This document shows, piece by piece, positions 32,796 to 41,392 of a stretch of 64,000 bases of DNA; the first letter of the stretch is position 1, and each line of letters starts with the position of its first letter. The stretch spans positions 62,001 through 126,000 of the forward strand of contig NW_026611078.1 in NCBI RefSeq assembly GCF_029633865.1, written 5' to 3'. The stretch comes from Lampris incognitus (Eukaryota > Chordata > Actinopteri > Lampriformes > Lampridae). A program made the translations under genes and the position numbers. The notes beneath the pieces were generated by a model. The model saw only the letters and a list, made by a program, of their open reading frames with translations. It ran no database searches and was not told the origin of the DNA.

Positions 32796-33036
32796 TGTGG
32801 TGGACACGTATTGGGGACAGAATTCAACCCAGGAACTAAGGGTTAAGTCATGGTTGCCCTGGCAGGTTAACGCAGGGTTAAGTTATGGTTGTTCAGCCAG
32901 TTTTCTGGTTATTCTTGCCACCTCTGCTCAGTCGAGCTGTGGTTTGGTTGTCTCCCTGATTTACCGTGGATTAAAGAAAGTTGCCTACACGGCTAAAGTG
33001 TGAACCTACGGTCTTCTCCGTTCCTTCGGCTCTACA
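32796..33036 (+). repeat. 3' LTR of CsRn1-like element
   Basis: A 241-bp repeat near-identical to 28626-28866, followed by the ACCT target copy. Confidence 0.94.
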
Positions 33037-33600
33037 ACCTCACTAAGAGAGCCATGCCAAGCTGTTGAACTGAAGGTCACTGCTGACTCAGTAAAGCAGG
33101 TGTAACATCTACTGAGGACTGACTAGTTGACATTAAGTCTTGTGGGCTTGTTAAGGAAAACAGCCTTGATTGTCATTGGGCGTGCACTTGGTTTCAAAGG
33201 TCAGTTTGCTGTATGTCGCTTCCCGTGTGGGAAGATGCAGCAGCCTCACCCAGTACCGTCCATGCAGTGTCTTTGTTCACGGTCTGGTGATGGCCTTGCC
33301 TGGTGTTGACTGTGGTGTTTTTGATGTCGTCGTGAGGAGTGTGGGGTTGTGTGTCGAGGGTGTCTGGCTGGGAGAGCTGGGGCCAGATAGGCTGGGAGAA
33401 CTTGGTCTGCTTTGTCCGGTGGGCCGTGGACCATGTCCCTGCCTGGAGCTGCACCCAAGGAGGAAACACCAAGGACGGTCTGACTGGACATGGAAGCGGG
33501 GCGGGCTAAGCTAACTGCTAGCCCATGCAGACCGGCAGTTCCAACAGTCATCCTGGCTGGTGTTCGTTCCCTTGGACAGTGATGTTGTTTAGATAGGATA
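33037..33600. other. no gene recognised
   Basis: Unique or unrecognised repeat sequence between the CsRn1-like element and the minisatellite. Open frames here are short and unsupported. Confidence 0.4.
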
Positions 33601-33601
33601 T

Positions 33602-33851
33602 GCGTGTTAATGTGGATATGTGTGTTAGTTTAGGTTTGTGTGTAAGTGTGGATATGTGTGTTAGTGTGGATATATGTGTTAGTGTGGGTATGTGTGTTAG
33701 TGTGGGTATGTGTGTTAGTGTGGGTATGTGTGTTAGTGTGGATATATGTGTTAGTGTGGGTATGTGTGTTAGTGTGGGTATGTGTGTTAGTGTGGATATA
33801 TGTGTTAGTGTGGGTATGTGTGTTAGTGTGGGTATGTGTGTTAGTGTGTGT
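33602..33851. repeat. GTGTTAGTGTGGGTATGT minisatellite, left copy
   Basis: About 13 units of an 18-bp GT-rich repeat. It starts with a distinctive irregular lead (GCGTGTTAATGTGGATATGT, then TTAGTTTAGGTTTG) that is repeated at the start of the right copy (38070). Confidence 0.9.
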
Positions 33852-36800
33852 GTGTGTGATGCACAGGGCGTGTGTGATGCGTCAGTGCAGTAATACTGGG
33901 GTAGTAGTGCTTGTAGTTGGTGTATGCTGCATGCTGCTTCTGCTTGCTACTCTCTGCTCTCAGCTACTGCCGCCGGCTAGCCCTCTTTGTGGGGGTGAAA
34001 AGAGGAGCCGAGTGCGTAAGTCTCCCCTGCCGGTACATAGCCTCTCTACCGCCAAGACTCCTGCAGTGCCTCCTCGTGGCCACACACGGTAACTGGGTAC
34101 CTTGCGGTCCCTGGCTAAACTGTAGGGGATCTCGGAGCTACAGTGGTCCCCAGAGGTCTAATGCGCAGGCCCATGTGAAGTGGATACACCCTGGCATTGA
34201 CCAACCACTGTCCCACTGCCTTGTGGGTAAGTGTAGGACGACAAAGGCTAGGGGAGCACACCCTGAGAGAAAAGCAATGTGCATGGCGGCGCACGATAGG
34301 CGGTCCTCTGACAGACTGGAGCTCCGGCAGCCTCCTGCAGCTGTGGAAGAGTGCTGGTCGTCTTGGGCCCCCCTTGCCACCAGATCCCACCCTCTCACAG
34401 TGAAGAAGTGCTGCTGGGACATGCGCACCCCCAGCGGCACTGTAAATAATCTCTTTGCGCAGGTATCCACCTCTGCCTCGGTGAGACCAGCAACCGGAAT
34501 ATGGATCAAAGTCTGGCGGCGATGGGGTGTCTGGTGACGGGAGCAGGTATGAATGCACTGGAAGCTCCTAATCAGACCCCTGCACGCCAGCGGCACAGGG
34601 CTATTCATGGTCGCCAGCAGCTGGGCTTGAGTGGCAGCTGCTCTCGGCAGACCCCTGTGTGTCTGAGCAGCCCTATTTAGGAGCCACACTGCTCACCCCA
34701 ACTGGGGAGGGGCCTAGAAAAGGTGGCCTAAACATTGCCCACTCAAAACATCCTGGATAGGCTACCGCACCTATCGGGACATTCCACTCTGCGGTCGAAA
34801 TAAAAAAAAGAAAATAATTCCCTTTAAACTGGCAACATGGAACATAAGAACTCTGCTGGACGTTAATGCCGAAAGACCTCAGCGAAGGACTGCACTAATT
34901 GCAGCGGAACTCAATCGCTACAATATTGACATTGCTGCACTCAGTGAAACCAGGTTCCTGGATGAAGGCTCCCTGAAGGAGGACACCTACACCTTCTTCT
35001 GGAAGGGATACCCTGCAGGAGGACAACATCAGCATGGTGTGGGATTTGCAATAAAAAAACAGCCTCCTACCAAGACTCACTGAAACACCGATTGGCGTAA
35101 GTGAAAGGCTCATGTCGCTCAGGATCCCTCTGGCCAAGAAACGTTATGCCACCCTCCTAGGTGCCTATGCACCAACACTGCCATCAGAGGATGACGTAAA
35201 GGACCGCTTCTATCAGTCACTAGATGAGGCTCTCCGTCATATACCCAAGGAGGACAAGATCTTTTTGCTGGGCGATTTCAATGCCAGAGTGGGGAAAGAC
35301 AACAAGGTGTGGAGTGGTGTCATTGGTGGGCATGGCATTGGGAAAGTCAATGCAAATGGACTGCGCCTCCTAAGCCTCTGTGCTGAGCATGGCTTGACCA
35401 TCACAAACACCCTCTTCCAATTAAAAAACAAGCACAAAACATCCTGGATGCACCCACGCTCCAAACATTGGCACCTATTGGACTACATCATTGTGAGACG
35501 TGCTGATACAAAAGACGTCTTACTCACTCGTGCAATGAGAGGTGCTGAGTGCTGGACAGATCACCGGCTCATCATGACCAGGCTCCAGGTGGAGGTACGC
35601 CCTGCTGTTCGTCTCCAAAGGTCAGGAAAGAAGAGGCTTGACTGTACCCGGCTAGAAAAGGCTGAGGTCCAGAACAATCTCCGCCTCTCTCTGGCTGAAA
35701 ACCTGGAAGACATTGAGCTTCTCTTGAGCACGGATGATTCCATTGACAGGAAATGGTCTTCCGTGAGCTCCAGACTCTACAAGGCAGCATCCCAATCCAT
35801 CGGTTACAAGAGCAGAAAACACCAGGACTGGTTCAATGACAACACAGGCACAATAACTTCCATACTCAAAGGCATGCATAAAGCACACAGTGCTGTCCTC
35901 AACAATCCCACATCAGCTACACTCCGGCAACAATGGCAAGCATCCAGGAGAGAGGTGCAGTCAAAATTGCGTGCCCTGCAGAATGAGTGGTGGATATCGA
36001 AGGCAAATGAAATACAATCCCATGCCGATAGAAATGATATGCACAACTTTTATGATGCAGTGAAAACCATCTACGGCCCAAGAAACTGCTCTGTCTCCCC
36101 CCTGAAGTCTGATGATGGTACCACCCTCATAAAAGACCAGAAATTCATCACAAAAAGATGGGCAGAACATTTTGAGACTCTTTTGAACCAGCCCTCCCCA
36201 ACCGATCCCTCGATCTTGGATGAACTACCTGTCCGCCCCACCATCCAAGACCTTGACCTTCCACCAACCTTTGAAGAGGTTCATTGTGCAGTTAGGTCGC
36301 TGAAAAATAACAAGACCCCTGGCCCTGACAGTATCCCTGCAGAGATTTTTAAACAGGGAGGCTACCTCTGCACCCGTGCACTTTTCCTGTTCATCTCACA
36401 CGTATGGAAGAACGAAACTGTCCCTCAGCAGTGGAGGGATGCTAACATCATCTCCATATATAAAGGCAAAGGAGACAAGTCCCTCTGTTGCAACAGCCGT
36501 GGCATTTCACTACTGGCTGTTGCTGGAAAAGTCCTGGCCAAACTCATGTTACACAGGCTGGTAAAACACATCTCAGAGGAGCTGTTGCCTGAGTCACAGT
36601 GTGGGTTTAGGAGGAATAGGAGTACTGTGGACATGGTGTTCACAGCACGGCAACTCCAAGAGAAGTGCAGGGAGCAACATCAGAACCTCTTCATAGCCTT
36701 CATCGACCTGTCAAAGGCTTTCGACACAGTCAACAGGGACATCCTATGGAACATCCTCCTGAAGTTTGGCTGTCCACTAAAGTTTGTCAACATCCTTCAA

Positions 36801-38069
36801 AGATTTCACGTGGGGATGATGGCACGTGTGACCATTGGAGGCCAGGAATCCGAGCCCTTCAGGGTGTGCACCGGGGTACGTCAGGGGTGCATCCTTGCTC
36901 CAGTTCTTTTTAACATCTTCCTCCTGTGTGTGACATTGCTGCTCCACAAGGAAATCAGGAAGGACAGTGGGGTTACTGTGGACTTCAGACTAGATGGGAA
37001 CCTATTTAACATCCGTAGGCTCCAAGCGGTCACAAAAATGACATCGGAGCACATCATTGAGTTACAGTACGCAGATGACTGTGCAGTTGTGGCCCACACA
37101 CCCGAGGCACTACAAGCTACCCTTGCAGCTGCTACAAGGGCGTATGGTAGGCTGGGGCTCTCTATAAATGTGACAAAGACTGAAGTAGTATGCCAGTGGG
37201 CATCTACTCCTCCATCTCATTCACCAACCTTCAACATCTCCGACAAACCACTTGCAACAGTGGAATCCTTCAAATACCTGGGCAGCTTTCTCTCTGACGA
37301 CTGCAGCATCAACAGGGAGATGCAAAACCGGATTAAACAAGCGTCATCCTCTTTTGGCAGACTTAGGAGAAGGGTCTTTCAAAACAAAGACCTCAACCTC
37401 CACACCAAAATATCTGTCTACTTGGCAGTTGTCATCACGACTCTCCTCTACAGCTGTGAGGCGTGGACCCTGTACAGCCACCACCTCAGGATGCTTGAGG
37501 CCTTCCACATCAGATGCCTACAATGCATCCTGAGGATAACCTGGCGTGACCGATTGCCCCATACTGAAATACTCCGCAAGACCAACTGCATCAGCATGGA
37601 GGCTACCGTCACCCAGCACCAACTTCGATGGCTCGGTCACGTCATCAGGATGCCAAAGGAGCGCTTACTGCGTAAAGTGCTGTATGGCCAGCTACATCTT
37701 GGCCGCCGCCTGGCAGGGGGCCAGAAAAAACGGTACAAAGACCAGCTGAAGACCATCATAAAGAAGTGCGGCCTGAACCCGAGCCAGCTGGAAGACACTG
37801 CCGCCCAACGCTCCATCTGGCGGCAGCTCTGTCAACAAGGGGTGCAAAACCTCGAGAAGGACCGCGGTGATCGACGGACCAGAAGACGTCTGAAGAGACA
37901 TGAAGCCAGTACCACACCTACACCCCCAGTCAGTGATTTCACCTGTTCTGTCTGTGGCAGACATTGTGGATCGCGGATTGGGCTTTACAGCCATAAGAAG
38001 ACTCACAAGTGACAGAGGCAGGATTGTCATCATCGGACACGACGGACAACCTAAAGCAAGCAAGCAAAG
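33852..38069 (+). mobile_element. LINE with APE endonuclease, RT and C-terminal C2H2 finger
   Basis: A non-LTR element of about 4.2 kb. A 5' region without a convincing ORF1 (33852-34830) is followed by one long coding region and a short 3' UTR ending in an AAGCAAGCAAGC tail at about 38055-38069. The same minisatellite occurs immediately before and after it, which looks like a very long target-site duplication. Clade assignment (I/Nimb-like or another APE-type clade) is uncertain. Confidence 0.8.
34828..38012 (+). pseudogene. LINE ORF2 (endonuclease-RT-zinc finger), one frameshift
   Basis: Endonuclease begins LATWNIRTLLDVN at about 34832 and continues with LSETRF, LLGDFNARVGK and TDHRLI. Reverse transcriptase shows GPDSIPAEIF, SQCGFRRNRSTVD, FIDLSKAFDTV, TGVRQGCILAP and the catalytic LQYADD (about 37065-37080). 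The end has a C2H2 finger (CSVCGRHCGSRIGLYSHKKTH) before the stop at 38010. The frame changes once: an A run at about 35051-35057 has one base too many relative to the continuous reading GFAIK-NSLLPRLTETP. Apart from that about 1060 codons are open, so this copy died recently, or the lesion is a homopolymer sequencing error. Confidence 0.85.
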
Positions 38070-38275
38070 CGTGTTAATGTGGATATGTGTGTTAGTTTAG
38101 GTTTGTGTGTTAGTGTGGATATGTGTGTTAGTGTGGATATATGTGTTAGTGTGGGTATGTGTGTTAGTGTGGGTATGTGTGTTAGTGTGGATATGTGTGT
38201 TAGTGTGGGTATGTGTGTTAGTGTGGGTATGTGTGTTAGTGTGGGTATATGTGTTAGTGTGGGTATGTGTGTTCT
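38070..38275. repeat. GTGTTAGTGTGGGTATGT minisatellite, right copy
   Basis: Starts GCGTGTTAATGTGGATATGT exactly after the LINE tail and matches the left copy for over 100 bases with one mismatch. Copy number then differs. It is followed by a sequence resembling a retroelement 3' end (AACAGCATTTCATTTAATTT). Confidence 0.9.
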
Positions 38276-38413
38276 TGTAGTGGTTGGGTGTGTTGTTGTC
38301 TTTGTGCCGTACTGTTGTGTGTTGGGGAAACAGCATTTCATTTAATTTCATGTACACAAGTGCAGGAAGGGAAATGACAAATAATAAATTGTTGCTGTAA
38401 TGGTCGCCATCTC

Positions 38414-38555
38414 CACTTCCTGTGTGGGTGTAGTGCAGTAGTAAGGTGTAGTAGATGCTGCACTTCCTGTGTGGGTGTAGTGCAGTAGTAAGGTGTAGTA
38501 GATGCTGCACTTCCTGTGTGGGTGTAGTGCAGTAATAAGGTGTAGTAGGTGGGTG
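38414..38555. repeat. 47-bp tandem repeat, three copies
   Basis: CACTTCCTGTGTGGGTGTAG units start at 38414, 38461 and 38508 and are nearly identical. Confidence 0.93.
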
Positions 38556-38568
38556 GTGCTTCACCAGC

Positions 38569-38803
38569 ATCTATGACCATCTCCTCTGTGTCCTCTGCAT
38601 CCTCATCTAGAAGACTGGCTGGACATTGTTGACAAGGGTTTACAGAAGACTGAAGTGTGGACTCAGAGCTGAAGGTGTCAAAACTGGGTATGAGGTGCCA
38701 GTGTGGGGGCCAGCGGACCACACGTGGCCCCACCACCACAAAAGAAGGGTGAAGTAATCCTGACGGAGGTGTCGCCATGACAACAGGACTAACAGATCCA
38801 CCT
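38569..38803 (-). CDS. possible host exon, unidentified
   Basis: On the minus strand an open stretch with a good acceptor (ACTTGGCTCAG) and donor (GCTG|GTGAAG) encodes a Ser/Pro-rich part and an acidic end (LLDEDAEDTEEMVIDAG). It lies 3' of the Pim-like kinase end, on the same strand, so it may be the start of a neighbouring gene copy. The family is not recognised. Confidence 0.3.
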
Positions 38804-39237
38804 GAGCCAAGTTTAAAAGGTGAAAGCACAAATCAAGTCAGTCACGTGGAAGTTATTAGCATTAGTCTCATTTGCTGCCACCACATGTTGACCACCACAT
38901 TCTGAAACACAGTGCATGGAAGAGATCAACCGCTAGGTGGCGCCATCTGATTAGTTCTGAAAATACAGGACGGCAACACCTGTAGGTGTTGTGTTGACCC
39001 CCAACAGTCATTGTGTGCTGAGCTGGTGTCAAGACAGAGTCAGTAGTGGTCTTGTGTACATATGAAGAAGCATCTCAGTGACTAACAGTTATATTAAGAT
39101 GTTACTCCGTCAGCCTCCATCAACACAAATGATTCTTTTAGTGTCACGACTGATTTCAGTAACATGTTTTTATATGGACTTTATAACACCTGACCCGATC
39201 AGGACCAGGTCGTGACACACAGGTTAGCAGCGCTGCA

Positions 39238-39363
39238 TCAGTTCAGCCAGGGGTGGCGCTGCAGCTCCTCCAAGGTGGGTCGTTCTACAGGACACTTTGA
39301 CAGACACTTCTGCAGCAAATCCTCACAACCTGGAGACAAAGACAAGGATCATACAACCACACA

Positions 39364-39428
<65 letters not shown>

Positions 39429-39665
39429 CGTGCGTGTGCGTGTGCGTGTGTGTGAGAGAGATATCATGTGTGCACGTGTTCATCTTCCATGGGGACAGCT
39501 TGTCACTCATGTCAGGTACCTCAGAGATAATTTCCCTTCTGCTGTCGAATGGGGGCGCTCTACAAAGAATCTCGTACAGCAACAAACCCAACTGCCACAC
39601 AGGTCATGCACCTGCTCTGTAGCAACCACGCCTGAACCATTCTGGTGGAGTGTATAGGGTGGTGA
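39238..39665 (-). pseudogene. Pim-like Ser/Thr kinase, 3' exons only
   Basis: Two minus-strand pieces match the end of Pim kinases. Exon one (39665 to about 39500) has YTPPEWF, VWQLGLLLYEILCRAPPFD and REIISE. Exon two (39329-39238) has CEDLLQKCLSKCPVERPTLE and HPWLN-stop. The intron holds a (GT)n microsatellite. An in-frame TGA lies just before PVWQLG, where Pim proteins have a residue before TVWSLG, and the donor after SDKLSP is not a GT. The ATP-binding and catalytic parts (subdomains I-VIII) are not visible to the right. It is a dead or truncated copy. Pim-like kinases are numerous in fish. Confidence 0.7.
39366..39460. repeat. (GT)n microsatellite
   Basis: Pure GT from 39366 to about 39424, then GCGT variants and GAGAGA. 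Confidence 0.95.
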
Positions 39666-39679
39666 CTACATACACATAC

Positions 39680-39762
39680 ACAGAGGCAGAGAGAGACAGA
39701 GAGAGACAGAGAGAGAGAGAGACAGACAGAGAGAGGGAGACAGAGAGGGGAGGGGGAGAATG
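39680..39762. repeat. (GA)n / GACAGAGA simple repeat
   Basis: AGAGAGACAGAG-type low-complexity tract. Confidence 0.9.
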
Positions 39763-40300
39763 GTAATTGTAGCGCCTCTCTAGCGGGTTTACCTATAGTG
39801 AGAGGTGGCTATCCTGTGTTCTTTAAAACATCTAATCTAATAAGTGGGGTTTCACTAATAAACATATCAGTGTTTAACTTGTATGTGTGTAATGACTACT
39901 TATTAGGCTATATGCAATACTCTTTCATTCAAAATCACTATTCAAGCATTAATTCGTACACTTTAGAATTAAATTAAAATGTCTAGAATTACTTGTAACC
40001 CGTAAACACTCTTCCACTTTTAAACAGAAAATACTCTTTTTCTTAATTAACTTAAAATATCAAAAGTAGTCATTCACCACCACTGTGTTATACGTTTAAA
40101 ATATTTACTTAGAAAATATTGTTCAGTGTGTAAATGCTTCGTTTTCAAATATCTTTTGAAATCTCCCAGTCAAATGCAAACACATACACATTGAAAACAT
40201 AAGGGCCCAAGAAAAAAATAGCCGGCAATAACCTAGCCTACTTTCACCTACCCAGTTCAAATGATGCAGGCCTGAGTGTAGCTTGTGAACGTTGTAGCCT
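39763..40300. other. no gene seen, AT-rich
   Basis: AT-rich unique sequence with no supported frame. It contains no kinase upstream exon. Confidence 0.5.
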
Positions 40301-40303
40301 TAA

Positions 40304-40760
40304 ACAAAATGGCTGCTTCACACGCAGGCAAAAACAAAATGGCTGCTTCACACGCAGGCAAAAGCAAAGTGGCTGCTTCACCACGCAGGCAAAAAACAAA
40401 ATGGCTGCTTCACCATGCAGGCAAAAACAAAATGACTGCCTCACCACGCAGGCAAAAAACAAAATGGCTGCTTCACCACGCAGGCAAAAACAAAATGGCT
40501 GCTTAACCACGCAGGCAAAAAACAAAATGGCTGCTTCACACGCAGGCAAAAACAAAATGGCTGCTTCACCACGCAGGCAAAAAACAAAATGGCTGCTTCA
40601 CCACGCAGGCAAAAAACAAAATGGCTGCTTCACACGCAGGCAAAAACAAAATGGCTGCTTAACCACGGCTGCTTCACACGCAGGCAAAAAACAAAATGGC
40701 TGCTTCGCCACGCAGGCAAAAACAAAATGGCTGCTTCACCACGCAGGCAAAAAACAAAAG
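40304..40760. repeat. 30-32 bp minisatellite with CAAAATGGCTGC core
   Basis: About 14 copies of AAACAAAATGGCTGCTTCAC plus an ACGCAGGCAAAA part; the copies vary by one or two bases. The core CAAAATGGC resembles the YY1 consensus. Open frames through it are an effect of the repeat. Confidence 0.92.
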
Positions 40761-40761
40761 A

Positions 40762-40896
40762 ACGGTACCTTTGCTCAATGGAATGTAGCCTCAAATACAC
40801 AAGGTCCAAGGCGGCGGCAGCAGGAGGAGATATGACAAGCAGATTCACGATGAAGAGAAGACTCACGCAGCTGACGATCTCGGCAAAGTCCACCAC
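40762..40896 (-). CDS. candidate first coding exon with hydrophobic N-terminus
   Basis: On the minus strand an ATG at 40896 opens MVDFAEIVSCVSLLFIVNLL followed by VISPPAAAA and about 20 more residues. A possible donor (AAAG|GTACCG) comes just before the minisatellite. The hydrophobic stretch could be a signal peptide or anchor. Upstream (to 41013) is CpG-rich like a vertebrate promoter. There is no downstream exon I can link to it. I do not recognise the protein. Confidence 0.3.
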
Positions 40897-41013
40897 TCGG
40901 CAACGCTATCCGGCTCCGTCGGGGTCTTTGTTCGTCGTCCGTTTCGCAGTTCCACACAGGCTTTACTAGTCGAGGTCGCTGGTCGCTAGCTTGTTAGCGA
41001 AGTCCATGCAAAA

Positions 41014-41392
41014 TGTTACGGCTCGCCCACCCCGCGCCGGCAGCCAATCAGCTCATCAGGGCTGGGCTTAAGTTTGGTGGCCTCCCACGTGCCCGTTGTC
41101 AGTTCGTGTTGTAACCTCCTCACAGTAGCGGCTACTCTTCCCTCACCGTCATTTTCTCTCCGAACTCACCCCAGCCCTTGGTTTATGTTTTAGTATCCTA
41201 TTTAGTGTCCTGCCGTGTTCCCGTTTTTGGATTACCCGCGAGTTTTTCCCCTTGGACTTTCCGTTTTTCTTGTCGCTCATTGCCTCCCTGTGTTTGACTA
41301 TTGGTACGCGTAAGGAATAAAGTACGCCAGTTTTCGGCTAACCCCATCTCTGTCTGGTGTCGTGCGCTTGGGGTCTTCCACAAACCCTAACA
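41014..41392 (+). repeat. 5' LTR of sushi-like element
   Basis: 379 bp, TG...CA, matching 45283-45679. It includes AATAAAG near its end and a CCAAT box near its start. Confidence 0.93.

Larger units (their letters stand above)
28626..33036 (+). mobile_element. Ty3/Gypsy LTR retrotransposon, CsRn1-like
   Basis: A 4.41 kb element with 241-bp LTRs at 28626-28866 and 32796-33036 (TGTGGTGG...CTACA), flanked by the 4-bp target duplication ACCT. The LTRs differ at about 3 of 241 positions, so the insertion is young. After the 5' LTR comes CTGGTGACCCCGACG, the tRNA-Trp-type primer site typical of the CsRn1 clade. Gag (from 28919) ends in an unusual CMYH...C...C knuckle of CHCC type, also a CsRn1 hallmark. 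Pol carries protease ([13 protein letters not shown]), reverse transcriptase (YLDDILIAS), RNase H and integrase. It looks nearly whole, with about one break. Confidence 0.92.

Noticed and set aside
33600-33893. Open frames of MCVSVG-type repeats
   Set aside because: They are the GT-rich minisatellite read in frame; a repeat without stops, with no start context or splice sites.
33917-34537. 206-residue frame as LINE ORF1
   Set aside because: No coiled coil, RRM or CCHC motif; most likely 5' untranslated sequence of the LINE.
35112-35114. ATG at 35112 as the true start of the LINE protein
   Set aside because: Endonuclease sequence (LATWNIRTLL...) lies upstream in another frame; the ATG only follows the frameshift.
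38051-38570. Both-strand frames of HTNTHTHTN-type
   Set aside because: Minisatellite and 47-bp repeat translations, no support.
39285-39600. HTHTHT / VCVCVC frames
   Set aside because: (GT)n microsatellite read through; only the WQLGLLLYEILCRAPPFD part is real kinase sequence.
40285-40835. Frames reading KMAASPRRQK repeats
   Set aside because: Produced by the 31-bp minisatellite; unit lengths of 30-32 change frame.
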